Shown one piece after another: positions 26,764 through 35,677 of a stretch of 64,000 nucleotides of DNA. A program made the position numbers and the translations under genes. The notes under the pieces were generated by a model, which was not told the origin of the DNA, did no database searches, and saw only the letters and a list, made by a program, of their open reading frames with translations. The stretch covers positions 1 to 64,000 of the forward strand of contig NZ_KB898370.1 of assembly GCF_000377565.1 (NCBI RefSeq), written 5' to 3'. The stretch comes from Rhizobium sp. 2MFCol3.1 (GTDB taxonomy: Bacteria; Pseudomonadota; Alphaproteobacteria; Rhizobiales; Rhizobiaceae). The first letter of the stretch is position 1. Each line of letters starts with the position of its first letter.

Positions 26764-29514
26764 TTATTGAATATCGAGCAGGCGTTCAAGATAGCGCCGT
26801 TCCATCTCCTGTGAAGGGTTGTTGCCCAGCTTTTCTCTGATGGCATCGAGGATTTCGCGGGCGCGCTGCACGTCGATCTCGTCGGGCACCTTCACCTGGT
26901 CGCCGAAGTCGGGTCCGTCGGCGCGGCGCGGACGGCCGAGCGGATCGCGGCCGTTCTGGTTGCCCTGGCCGACCTGGCCCTGCGGTCCCTGGCCCTGGCC
27001 TTGCTGACCCTGCTGCGCCTGCATCATCTGGTTCATCATGTCGCGGGCGCCCTGGCGTAGTGCCTCCAGCGCGCGGCCCTGGCCCTGGATGGCCGGCTCG
27101 CCGCGGCCCTGGCCGAGCTCGCGGCCGGCGCCTTCCATTTCGCGCTGCGCCTGACCGAAGCCCTGGCCGGGCTTCATGCCCATGTCGCCGAGGCTCTTCT
27201 GCATTTCGCCGAGCTGCTTGCCGAGCTGGTCCTGGCGCTCGCGCAGCTGCTTCAGCGCCTCGCGCAGCTGTTCGGCCGTCATCTCGTCCGACGGGTTCTG
27301 TCCCTGCTGGCCTTGTTGACCCTGTTGCTGCTGGCCCTGGCCTTGCTGGCCCTGTTGTTGCTGCTGATCCTGCGGCATGCCGTCATTGTCCATCGGCATG
27401 TCGTTCAGAAGCGGGTCGTTCATCCCGAGGTCGGGGTTCATGTTGTTGGGGTCGCCGCGCTGCATGCGGTCCTTCAGCTGCTGGTCGAGCTTGAAGGTCT
27501 CTTCCATCAGCTTCTGCTGGTCGCGCAGGATCTGGCCGAGCTTGTCCATCTGCTGGCGCATCTGGCTGTTGTCCTGGCCCTGCTGCTGCTGGCCACGCTG
27601 CGGCCGTCCGGCCTGCATGTTGTTCATCATCCGCTGCAGCTCCGACAGCATCTGCTGGGCGGCGTCGCGGTTGCCGGAGCGGGCCAGGTTTTCGATCTGG
27701 TCCATCATTCGCTCCAGATCCTGCTGGCGAATGACGTTCTGGGCGTTCTGGTTGGGCTGCATCGGCGCATTCTGCATGCGCTGCGCCAGCTCCTTCATGT
27801 AGTCCTGCATCGCCTTGCGCAGCTCGTCCATGAGCTTCTTGACCTCGGCGTCGGGCGCGTTGCGCTGCAGGGCGTCGGCGAGGTTCTGCTGGGCGTTGCG
27901 CAGGTTGCGCTCGGCCTCAGAGAGATTGCCGTCCTCCATGCCGATGGCGATGTCCCAGAGATAGTCGGCCGTGTCCTTCAGCGCCTCGTCGCCCTTGGCG
28001 AGCTTCATGCGCTGGCGGGCGGATTCGATCAGCAGGTAATTGGTGAGATTGGGGATCGTCTCTTCCGGGCGCAGCGTCAGCGCCTCGTTGAGTGCGATCG
28101 CCTCGGGCATCTTGCGGGTGTCGAGCGCGAAGGTCTGGCGCTGCTCGGCGACGGCTGCGGCGAGCGGCTCGCTGAAGGGGCGGGCGGGCAGCGTCATCTC
28201 GTGCGGCGGGCTGCGGCCCGTCTGGCCGGCGGCGTCCTTGGCGATCAGCGTGATGCGCACGCGCTTGCCCGCGAGCGGATGCTCGGTGAGGTTCTTGCTG
28301 GCCACACCCTTGGCGTCGCGGGCATTGCGGCGCGGAATGTCGAGCTTGTATTCGGGCAGCGGATAGAGCGGCGTGGCGCTCGTGTCCGTCTCGACAGGCA
28401 CGATTTCGGCCGTTGCTTCCTGGACGCCGTAGTCGTCCTTGATGGTATAGCCGATCTCCAGCGCGCCGTTGACCGTCGGTTTCGGCAGGCCGTTGAAGGC
28501 GATCTCGGGGGCCTTGTCGGGGATGACGTCGAAGGCCCATTTGCGGCCGTTGACCTCAAGCGTGCCGTTTTCCTCGAGCTTCATCAGATGCGTGGAGGCG
28601 GTCTGCTGCTGTGGCGTTGCCGTTGCCGGCTGCTGACCCTCGGCCGTTGCTGGCGGGGGTGTCGCGGGCGTCCCCGAAGCGGGGGCGTTCGGCGTGGCGG
28701 CGGGGTTCTCGGCTGCGGCGATCTCGATGCGCTGGCCGTCCTCCCGGGCGAAGACTACCTTCTCGTCGGCCTTGCCGCCGGAGACGCGCACGGTGAGGTT
28801 CGACGATTGCGGGATCTTGATCGCGCCCTGCTCGCTGCCGGTCGCGGTGAGATAGACGGGGGCGCGGCCGGTATAGGCGGGCGGGGTGATCCAGGCGTCG
28901 ATGCGGACTGCCGGGTCGGTTGCCTGCGCCTGCGGGCGTGGCTGCAGCGCGTCGCTGATCGAGCCGCCGTTCGTCGACAGCGAATAGCCGAAGGCGACGA
29001 CGATCAGGAGGGCCGGGATGGCGCGCAGCGCCCAGCGGTCGTGCGAGGCGATATCGGGCTGCGGGAAGCCGGCGTCGAGCGAGGCGATCTTCTCGGCCAT
29101 GCGGGTCTGGTGCTCGCGCCACAGCGCGCGGGCGAAGGGCGTGTCGAAGGCCGGCTCGTCTTCTTGCACGGCGACCGGCTGATGCGGCAGGCCGTTGCGT
29201 TCTTCCAGCAGCCGGTCGGCGGCGGCCGAGCCCGGCCAGTGCAGCTTGCGGAAGGGATAGAGCGTTGCCAGCAGCCCGAGGCCGAAGGCGATCAGCAGTA
29301 CGATGCGCAGCCAATCGGGAACGATGCGGAAGACGCCGAACCAGGATGCGGCCAGATAAAGTGCCGCGAGCGACAGGATGGGCAGGGTGAGAGGCAGCAC
29401 CTGCTCGAACAGCAACACGCATTGGGCGGTCAGACGCTTTGCCGTCACCAGCCGTGCGAGCGACGGCTTCAGGGCAAAGGCACCTTTCTTTTCGCTCTTG
29501 GTGCTGTTCTTCAA
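26764..29514 (-). CDS. TIGR02302 family (DUF4175) membrane protein, Gln-rich
   Basis: The 916-residue protein has two N-terminal membrane helices (VLPLTLPILSLAALYLAASWF and LRIVLLIAFGLGLLATLYPF), a third near residue 165, a large central extracytoplasmic part, and a long C-terminal helical region with coiled-coil character that becomes very rich in Gln and Gly around residues 700-860 (tracts such as QQQQQGQQGQGQQQQGQQGQ). It matches the alphaproteobacterial family TIGR02302, whose function is unknown. The TTG start at 29514 has GGAG six bases upstream. The ATP-grasp or nuclease activities seen in other large proteins are not indicated. Confidence 0.88.
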   Translation of the reverse strand: MKNSTKSEKKGAFALKPSLARLVTAKRLTAQCVLLFEQVLPLTLPILSLAALYLAASWFGVFRIVPDWLRIVLLIAFGLGLLATLYPFRKLHWPGSAAADRLLEERNGLPHQPVAVQEDEPAFDTPFARALWREHQTRMAEKIASLDAGFPQPDIASHDRWALRAIPALLIVVAFGYSLSTNGGSISDALQPRPQAQATDPAVRIDAWITPPAYTGRAPVYLTATGSEQGAIKIPQSSNLTVRVSGGKADEKVVFAREDGQRIEIAAAENPAATPNAPASGTPATPPPATAEGQQPATATPQQQTASTHLMKLEENGTLEVNGRKWAFDVIPDKAPEIAFNGLPKPTVNGALEIGYTIKDDYGVQEATAEIVPVETDTSATPLYPLPEYKLDIPRRNARDAKGVASKNLTEHPLAGKRVRITLIAKDAAGQTGRSPPHEMTLPARPFSEPLAAAVAEQRQTFALDTRKMPEAIALNEALTLRPEETIPNLTNYLLIESARQRMKLAKGDEALKDTADYLWDIAIGMEDGNLSEAERNLRNAQQNLADALQRNAPDAEVKKLMDELRKAMQDYMKELAQRMQNAPMQPNQNAQNVIRQQDLERMMDQIENLARSGNRDAAQQMLSELQRMMNNMQAGRPQRGQQQQGQDNSQMRQQMDKLGQILRDQQKLMEETFKLDQQLKDRMQRGDPNNMNPDLGMNDPLLNDMPMDNDGMPQDQQQQQGQQGQGQQQQGQQGQQGQNPSDEMTAEQLREALKQLRERQDQLGKQLGEMQKSLGDMGMKPGQGFGQAQREMEGAGRELGQGRGEPAIQGQGRALEALRQGARDMMNQMMQAQQGQQGQGQGPQGQVGQGNQNGRDPLGRPRRADGPDFGDQVKVPDEIDVQRAREILDAIREKLGNNPSQEMERRYLERLLDIQ

Positions 29515-29679
29515 TCCGGTCTCCGCGATCTGGCGTTTAGGGGGCAGAGAGGGCTTGCGCGGCGGCGACCGGGCAAGTTGATGTGCGGAAAGGATAACAC
29601 TCTTTGTGGCGAAGACGAGGGCAGGGGCCGGTCAATGCCGGTTTTTCCCGCGTCTTCGCCAAAAAGTGATTGCCGTTGA

Positions 29680-30948
29680 TCAGTCGAGCCAGGCGGGGAC
29701 GCTATCGAGCGCGATCAGCTCTTCATAGGTCCGGCGCGGGCGGATGACGTGGAAATCGCTGCCCTTGACCAGCACTTCGGGCACCAGAAGGCGGCTGTTA
29801 TAGGTGCCGGCCTGTACCGCGCCATAGGCTCCGGCGGAGCTGACGGCGAAGAGGTCGCCCGATTTCGGCATCGCCATTTCGCGGTCGAGCGCCAGGTAGT
29901 CGCCGGTCTCGCAAACGGGGCCGACGACATCGGCCTTGATGCGCGGCGCGTTGGCGGCCGAGATCACCACGGGGCGGATCTCGTGATAGGCCTCGTAAAG
30001 CGTCGGGCGGATGAGGTCATTCATGGCGCCGTCGACGATGACGAAGGTCTTCTCGCCGCCGTCCTTCACGTAGAGCACTTCGGTGACCAGAATGCCGGCA
30101 TTGCCGACGATCAGGCGGCCGGGCTCCATGACGATCTTGCAGCCGAGCTCGCGCAGCTGGTTCTTGACGATCGCGGCATAGGCGTCGGGCAGCGGTGGCG
30201 GGTTGTTGTCGTCCTTGTAGGGAATGCCGAGGCCGCCGCCGATATCGACATGGTGGATGTCGTGGCCATCGGCGCGCAGTGTGCTGACCAGCTCGCGCAG
30301 CAGCTTGAAGGCGTCGTCGAAGGGCTGCAGCTCGGTGATCTGGCTGCCGATATGCATGTCGATGCCGGTGGCTTCGATGCCGGGCAAGGTGGCGGCGCGG
30401 GCGTAGACGGCGCGGGCGCGTTCCCAGGAGATGCCGAACTTGTTTTCCTTCTTGCCGGTCGAGATCTTGGCGTGCGTGCGGGCGTCGACATCGGGATTGA
30501 TGCGGAAGGAGACGGGCGCCTTCTTGCCGGCCTTGACGGCGCGCTGGTTGAGGATCTCGAGCTCAGGCTCGGATTCGACGTTGAAGCAGTAGATGCCGGC
30601 TTCGAGCGCATAGTCCATCTCATGCGCGGTCTTGCCGACGCCGGAGAACATGATGCGGTTGGCCGGGATGCCGGCTGCCAGCGCGCGGCGCAGCTCTCCC
30701 TCGGAGACGACGTCGATGCCGGCGCCGAGATTGCCGAGCGTCTTCAGGACGGCCTGGTTCGAATTGGCCTTCATGGCGTAGCAGACCATGGAGTCGACAT
30801 CGCTGAAGGCCTGCGAGAAAACCTTGTAGTGGCGCTCGAGCGTTGCCGTGGAATAGACGTAGAAGGGCGTGCCGACGGCCTTGGCAATCTCGGGAACGGG
30901 AACGTTCTCGGCGTAGAGGATGCCGTCGCGATACTCGAAATGGTTCAC
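29680..30948 (-). CDS. lysA: Diaminopimelate decarboxylase
   Basis: LysA makes lysine from meso-diaminopimelate with PLP. The 422-residue fold-type III enzyme has the cofactor lysine in VCYAMKANSN (about residue 60), the barrel motifs IDMHIGSQITEL and VDIGGGLGIPY, the catalytic cysteine in GPVCETGDYLA and the late YNSRLLVPEVLV. It lies twelve bases downstream of the small lipoprotein gene, an arrangement seen in many Proteobacteria. Confidence 0.96.
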   Translation of the reverse strand: MNHFEYRDGILYAENVPVPEIAKAVGTPFYVYSTATLERHYKVFSQAFSDVDSMVCYAMKANSNQAVLKTLGNLGAGIDVVSEGELRRALAAGIPANRIMFSGVGKTAHEMDYALEAGIYCFNVESEPELEILNQRAVKAGKKAPVSFRINPDVDARTHAKISTGKKENKFGISWERARAVYARAATLPGIEATGIDMHIGSQITELQPFDDAFKLLRELVSTLRADGHDIHHVDIGGGLGIPYKDDNNPPPLPDAYAAIVKNQLRELGCKIVMEPGRLIVGNAGILVTEVLYVKDGGEKTFVIVDGAMNDLIRPTLYEAYHEIRPVVISAANAPRIKADVVGPVCETGDYLALDREMAMPKSGDLFAVSSAGAYGAVQAGTYNSRLLVPEVLVKGSDFHVIRPRRTYEELIALDSVPAWLD

Positions 30949-30960
30949 TTTAGTCGCCTG

Positions 30961-31155
30961 TTACAGAAGAGGATCGAGGAAGAAGTGGCGGTCCTTGACA
31001 CCGGGCTGCTGCGTCGGTTTGGACGAGTCGCCCTCCTTCGTTGCCTGCACGCTCGGCGGATCGAGGTCGCCCTTGCGCCCGCATCCGGCGACGGCAAGGC
31101 CGATCACGGCGAAAACGACCGTCAGGCGGATGATCTGCGGGAAGCTGGTCTGCAT
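30961..31155 (-). CDS. Small lipoprotein, LptM/YifL-like
   Basis: The 64-residue product has a signal peptide (IIRLTVVFAVIGLAVAGC) ending in a lipobox LAVAG-C, followed by GRKGDLDPP, the sequence typical of the small lipoprotein encoded next to lysA in many Proteobacteria. In E. coli the related protein (YifL, now LptM) assists maturation of the LPS translocon. ATG 31155 is chosen because upstream codons add only a short hydrophilic piece. It is co-directional with argH (136 bases upstream) and lysA (12 bases downstream). Confidence 0.82.
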   Translation of the reverse strand: MQTSFPQIIRLTVVFAVIGLAVAGCGRKGDLDPPSVQATKEGDSSKPTQQPGVKDRHFFLDPLL

Positions 31156-31291
31156 GGAATTCCTCTTGGGAAGCGTCACGGATGGACACCTTCATAGCGA
31201 AGTTTATCCGCCTTGTGCACCCTGATTGTTGCGGTCTCGCGCTTTGCGAAATCGAAGGGGCGAAGCGGGTTACGCTCCGCCCTTTTCGGGA

Positions 31292-32692
31292 TCAGTTGCG
31301 GGCGCGCCAGTAGGCGATCTGCTTTCTCACTTCCGACGGCGCCGTGCCGCCGAAGCTCTTGCGGCTGGCGACCGAGGCCTCGACGGTCAAGACGTCATAG
31401 ACCTTGTCCGTAATGGCGGCGTTGATCGCCTGCAGATCGGCGAGCGGCAGGTCGGAGAGATCGCAGCCCTTGCTTTCGGCAAGCGCGACGGCGCGGCCGG
31501 TCACATGGTGGGCGTCGCGGAAGGGGAGGCCCGCCTCGCGCACCAGCCAGTCGGCGAGGTCGGTCGCGGTCGAATAACCGGTGCCGGCGGCAGCCTTCAT
31601 GCGCTCAGTGTTGATGGTCAGGTCGCGGACCATGCCGGTCATCGCGGCGATCGCGAGCTCCAGGCTTTCGGCGGCGTCGAAGACCTGTTCCTTGTCTTCC
31701 TGCATGTCCTTGGAATAGGCGAGCGGCAGGCCCTTCATGATGGTCAAAAGCGCGATCAGCGAGCCGTTGATGCGGCCGGTCTTGGCGCGCACGAGTTCGG
31801 CGGCATCCGGGTTCTTCTTCTGCGGCATGATCGAGGAGCCGGTGGAAAACGCATCCGACAGGCGAACGAAGCCGAACTGCGGCGTCGACCAGATGACGAT
31901 CTCTTCGGCCAGACGCGACAGGTGCATGGCGCAGATGGCGGCCAGCGCCAGGAACTCGATGGCGAAATCGCGGTCGGAGACGGTGTCGATCGAATTGCGG
32001 GTCGGCTCGCGGAAGCCGAGCGCCTTGGCCGTCATGTGGCGGTCGATCGGATAGCCGGTGCCGGCGAGCGCCGCCGAGCCGATCGGGCTCTCGTCCAGAT
32101 GCTCGATGGCGTGGCGCACGCGCGAGCGGTCGCGGCCGAACATCTCGACATAGGCCATGCAATGATGGCCGAAGGTGACGGGCTGGGCGGTCTGCAGGTG
32201 CGTGAAGCCGGGCATGACGGTATCGGCATGCTCTTCGGCGCGGTCGAGGAAGGCTGCGATCAGGCTGGTCAGCAGCTGTTCGGTCTTCTGCAGCTCTTCC
32301 TTCACCCAGAGGCGGAAATCGAGCGCCACCTGGTCGTTGCGCGAGCGGGCGGTGTGCAAGCGGCCGGCGGCCGGGCCGATCAGGGTCGCAAGGCGCGCCT
32401 CGACATTCATGTGAATGTCCTCGAGCTTGCGGGAGAATTCGAAGTTGCCGCTCTCGATCTCTGACAGGATCGTGTTTAGCCCTTCGACGATCTTGTCCTT
32501 ATCATCGGCCGAAATGATAGCCTGGTGGGCGAGCATGGTGGCGTGGGCGATCGATCCGCGAATATCCTGCGCAAACAGCTTCTTGTCGAAACCGATCGAG
32601 GCATTTATCTCCTCCATGATCGCATCTGGGCCGGAAGCGAAACGTCCGCCCCACATCTGGTTGGAGGATTTGGTGTCCGTGCTGTCGGCCAT
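31292..32692 (-). CDS. argH: Argininosuccinate lyase
   Basis: ArgH splits argininosuccinate into arginine and fumarate. Starting at ATG 32692 (MADSTDTKSS) the protein has 466 residues, the usual length. Family motifs include MWGGRF at the N-terminus, HTARSRNDQVALD, HLQTAQPVTFGHH and the signature TGSSIMPQKKNPD with the catalytic serine. The open frame continues upstream to 33022, but that part is antisense to tlpA and is not coding. The start is only 42 bases from the divergent tlpA start. Confidence 0.96.
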   Translation of the reverse strand: MADSTDTKSSNQMWGGRFASGPDAIMEEINASIGFDKKLFAQDIRGSIAHATMLAHQAIISADDKDKIVEGLNTILSEIESGNFEFSRKLEDIHMNVEARLATLIGPAAGRLHTARSRNDQVALDFRLWVKEELQKTEQLLTSLIAAFLDRAEEHADTVMPGFTHLQTAQPVTFGHHCMAYVEMFGRDRSRVRHAIEHLDESPIGSAALAGTGYPIDRHMTAKALGFREPTRNSIDTVSDRDFAIEFLALAAICAMHLSRLAEEIVIWSTPQFGFVRLSDAFSTGSSIMPQKKNPDAAELVRAKTGRINGSLIALLTIMKGLPLAYSKDMQEDKEQVFDAAESLELAIAAMTGMVRDLTINTERMKAAAGTGYSTATDLADWLVREAGLPFRDAHHVTGRAVALAESKGCDLSDLPLADLQAINAAITDKVYDVLTVEASVASRKSFGGTAPSEVRKQIAYWRARN

Positions 32693-32734
32693 GAAAGATG
32701 CCTGCCTTGAAGAACGCGTGTCCGGGAGAATGAA

Positions 32735-33397
32735 ATGACAACAAGAACGCCCTTGCGCCTGCCATCCCTGAAACTGATCGGGATCGCGGTCGTCGCAGGC
32801 ATCATTGCCGGTGCGGCAGCGGTTTACATTAAGGAGACGGGGTCTGGCAATGGCGGCGCCGATATGGCGGCGGGCGAATGCAAGGCCACGAAGGACATCG
32901 CGACCCGCATCAAGCCCTTCCTGAAGGGCGAGGTGGCCGCCATGGTCGCGCCCGAACAGCCGGTCCTGATGACATCGATTGCCTTCAAGGATGCCGAGGG
33001 CAAGCCGATGACGCTCGACCACTTCGCCGGCAAGACGGTGCTCTTCAATCTCTGGGCGACATGGTGCGTCCCCTGCCGCGAGGAAATGCCGGCCTTGAAC
33101 GCGCTGGAGAAGGAACTCGGCAGCGACAAGTTCCAGGTGGTGCCCGTCAATATCGACACCGGCGACGACGAGAAGCCGAAGACGTTTCTGTCGGAGACGG
33201 GCGTCGATGCGCTGAAGCTCTACCGCGACGATACGATCGCGGTGTTTAACGGGCTGAAGAAGCAGGGGCTGGCGTTCGGTCTGCCGGTGACGTTGCTGAT
33301 CGACGACAAGGGGTGCCTGATCTCGGCGATGAACGGGCCGGCGGCCTGGGATAGCGCGGATGCCAAGGCGCTGATCAAGGGGGCTGTGGGGATTTAG
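32735..33397 (+). CDS. tlpA: TlpA family thiol:disulfide oxidoreductase
   Basis: The 220-residue protein has an N-terminal membrane anchor (LIGIAVVAGIIAGAAAVYI, about residues 12-30) and a periplasmic thioredoxin fold with the active site WATWCVPCREE near residue 110 and the cis-proline segment FGLPVTLLID. TlpA-like proteins reduce periplasmic thiols, for example in cytochrome oxidase copper-site assembly. Two extra cysteines (GEC and KGC) flank the core. GGGAG lies six bases before ATG 32735. It is divergent from argH with a very short shared promoter region. Confidence 0.9.
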   Translation: MTTRTPLRLPSLKLIGIAVVAGIIAGAAAVYIKETGSGNGGADMAAGECKATKDIATRIKPFLKGEVAAMVAPEQPVLMTSIAFKDAEGKPMTLDHFAGKTVLFNLWATWCVPCREEMPALNALEKELGSDKFQVVPVNIDTGDDEKPKTFLSETGVDALKLYRDDTIAVFNGLKKQGLAFGLPVTLLIDDKGCLISAMNGPAAWDSADAKALIKGAVGI

Positions 33398-33450
33398 TGT
33401 TTTGGGGGTGGTGGGCGGTTGGGTTTGGTAGCCGCAACGTCTGCGCCCGT

Positions 33451-33520
33451 GGCCCCCTCATCGCCTCGCTGCGCTCCGGCACTTCTCCCCGTTGGGGAGA
33501 AGGGCAGGTGGTGGGCGTTC
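33451..33520. repeat. Intergenic palindromic element, family A (forward orientation)
   Basis: The element starts GGCCCCCTCATCGCC, carries the 9-bp hairpin CTTCTCCCC-gtt-GGGGAGAAG (33482-33502) and ends in GCAGGTGGTGGGCG. It is in inverted orientation to the copy at 33564-33650. Confidence 0.85.
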
Positions 33521-33563
33521 TGCCCTGCTGAAGCCTTGGATAAGAAATTTCTTTAGCTAAGTT

Positions 33564-33650
33564 GCGAGGCGAGCGGCCCGCCCCAAAGTCTCTTCTCCCC
33601 AACGGGGAGAAGGTGCCGGCAGGCGGATGAGGGGGCTGCTGGCTCGGAGC
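33564..33650. repeat. Intergenic palindromic element, family A (reverse orientation)
   Basis: GGCGAGCGGCCCGCC, then the 9-bp hairpin CTTCTCCCC-aac-GGGGAGAAG (33592-33612), then GTGCCGGCAGGCGGATGAGG. With the copy at 33451 it makes a large inverted pair that fills the 258-base space between the convergent tlpA and hydroxybutyryl-CoA dehydrogenase genes. No gene is present in the gap. Confidence 0.85.
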
Positions 33651-33655
33651 AAACG

Positions 33656-34537
33656 CTACCGCGTCGGAACCGGAACCTCACCACGATAATCATAGAACCC
33701 ACGGCCGGACTTCCGTCCAAGCCAGCCGGCCTCAACATATTTCACCAGCAACGGGCACGGGCGGTACTTGCTGTCCGCCAGGCCGTCATGCAGCACCTGC
33801 ATGATCGACAGGCAGGTGTCGAGGCCGATGAAGTCGGCGAGTTGCAGCGGGCCCATGGGGTGGTTGGCGCCGAGTTTCATGGCGGTGTCGATGGCATCGA
33901 CGGTGCCGACGCCTTCGTAGAGCGTGTAGATCGCCTCGTTGATCATCGGCAGCAGGATGCGGTTGACGATGAAGGCCGGGAAGTCCTCGGCGACGGTGAC
34001 GGTCTTTTCCAGCGAGGCGACGAATTCGCGGGCCTTCTTGAAGGTGGTCTCTTCGGTGGCGATCCCGCGCACCAGTTCGACCAGCTTCATGACAGGCACC
34101 GGGTTCATGAAGTGGATGCCCATGAAGCGCTCGGGGCGATCGGTGGCGGAGGCCAGGCGGGTGATAGAAAGAGACGATGTGTTGGTGGCGATGATCGCTT
34201 CCGGCTTCAGGACAGGACAGACCGTAGCGTAGATCTTGCGCTTGACGCTCTCGTCCTCGGTCGCGGCCTCGATGACGAGATCGGAGGAGGCGAGGTCGTT
34301 GATGTCGGCGGAGCCCGATATCAAGGAGAGCGTGCTTGAGCGCTCCTCGTCGGTCATCTTGCCGCTGGTGACGTGGCGGGCGAGGTTGCCGTTGATGGTG
34401 GCGAGGCCGCGCTCGATGCGATCCTGGGTGAGATCGTAGATGTGGACCTTGTAGCCTGCGCTAGCCGAAACCTGCGCGATGCCGCAACCCATCTGGCCCG
34501 CGCCGATAATTCCGATTGTCTTGAACACCGCAGTCAT
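33656..34537 (-). CDS. 3-hydroxybutyryl-CoA dehydrogenase
   Basis: The enzyme interconverts 3-hydroxyacyl-CoA and 3-ketoacyl-CoA with NAD(P). The 293-residue product has the Rossmann motif IGIIGAGQMGCGIAQVSA, the DLVIEAATEDESVK segment, the catalytic histidine in MGIHFMNPVPVMKLVE, and FPAFIVNRILLPMINEA with DLIGLD-type residues in the C-terminal domain (FIGLDTCLSI). ATG 34537 is preceded by AGGGG. It is next to etfBA on the same strand, which fits beta-oxidation or hydroxybutyrate metabolism; it is often called hbdA or fadB-like in rhizobia. Confidence 0.93.
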   Translation of the reverse strand: MTAVFKTIGIIGAGQMGCGIAQVSASAGYKVHIYDLTQDRIERGLATINGNLARHVTSGKMTDEERSSTLSLISGSADINDLASSDLVIEAATEDESVKRKIYATVCPVLKPEAIIATNTSSLSITRLASATDRPERFMGIHFMNPVPVMKLVELVRGIATEETTFKKAREFVASLEKTVTVAEDFPAFIVNRILLPMINEAIYTLYEGVGTVDAIDTAMKLGANHPMGPLQLADFIGLDTCLSIMQVLHDGLADSKYRPCPLLVKYVEAGWLGRKSGRGFYDYRGEVPVPTR

Positions 34538-34724
34538 CTCCACACCCCTGCTCGGCCTTCGCCCCCGCGATTGCCGTACCTATTCAACAAAACTGCCGGA
34601 CGAATGATCGCCCGGCAGCAGTAGTAGCCCCTAAAAAGATAATTTTCCAGTCGCTCGCATGTGCGAAAGATGACGCGCGATCATGGAAGCCCGGCGCCGC
34701 ATGCGAAACCGGGCATCCACCGAC

Positions 34725-35654
34725 TTAGAGAGCCTTCTGCAGCTCGGGCAGGGCGTCGAAGAGATCGGCGACGAGACCGAAATCGGCGACCTGGAAGATC
34801 GGTGCTTCCTCGTCCTTGTTGATCGCGACGATGACCTTCGAATCCTTCATGCCGGCCAGATGCTGGATGGCGCCGGAGATGCCGCAGGCGATGTAGAGAT
34901 CAGGAGCAACGACCTTGCCGGTCTGGCCAACCTGCCAGTCGTTCGGCGCGTAGCCGGCATCGACGGCGGCGCGCGAGGCACCGACGGCGGCACCGAGCTT
35001 GTCGGCAACCGGCAGGATGACCTCCTGGAACTTCTCCGAGGAACCCAGTGCACGACCGCCGGAGATGATGATCTTGGCCGATGTCAGTTCCGGACGGTCG
35101 GAGGTCGACAGTGCGTCCTTGACGAAGGTCGAGAGACCCGGATCGGATACGGCGGGGATCGCCTCGACCGAAGCCGAGCCGCCCTCAGGGGCAGCGGCGA
35201 AGGACGCGGTACGCACGGTGATGACCTTCTTGGCGTCGGTCGACTGCACCGTCTGGATGGCGTTGCCGGCGTAGATCGGGCGCTTGAAGGTGTCGGCCGA
35301 GACAACTTCGATGATCTCGGAGACCTGGGCGACGTCGAGCAGGGCGGCGACGCGCGGCAGGACGTTCTTGCCGACCGAGGTGGCGGCCGAGATGATGGTG
35401 TCGTAGCTTGCGGCCAGCGAAACGATCAGGTCGGCCAGCGGCTCGGCCAGATTGTTGGCGAGCTCGTCGCTTTCGGCGAGCAGGACCTTGGAGACGCCCG
35501 ACAGCTTGGCGGCGGCATCGGCTGCGGGCTTGGCGCCCTTGCCGGCGACCAGCACATGCACATCGCCGCCGATTTTCGCGGCTGCCGCAAGCGTCTTGGC
35601 GGTCTGGTCGGAAAGGGTTGCGTTGTCGTGATCAGCCAGAAGAAGAATGGCCAT
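34725..35654 (-). CDS. etfA: Electron transfer flavoprotein alpha subunit
   Basis: ETF passes electrons from acyl-CoA dehydrogenases and similar enzymes to ETF:quinone oxidoreductase. The 309-residue alpha subunit has the C-terminal FAD-binding signature: SGGRALGSSEKF, VGQTGKVVAPDLYIACGISGAIQHLAGM and IVAINKDEEAPIFQVADFGLV. It follows etfB by 23 bases on the same strand. Confidence 0.96.
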   Translation of the reverse strand: MAILLLADHDNATLSDQTAKTLAAAAKIGGDVHVLVAGKGAKPAADAAAKLSGVSKVLLAESDELANNLAEPLADLIVSLAASYDTIISAATSVGKNVLPRVAALLDVAQVSEIIEVVSADTFKRPIYAGNAIQTVQSTDAKKVITVRTASFAAAPEGGSASVEAIPAVSDPGLSTFVKDALSTSDRPELTSAKIIISGGRALGSSEKFQEVILPVADKLGAAVGASRAAVDAGYAPNDWQVGQTGKVVAPDLYIACGISGAIQHLAGMKDSKVIVAINKDEEAPIFQVADFGLVADLFDALPELQKAL

Positions 35655-35677
35655 GATGATATCTCCTTTCTCGAACC

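Noticed and set aside
32693..33022. N-terminal extension of argH
   Set aside because: It lies antisense to tlpA and adds residues not found in argininosuccinate lyases.
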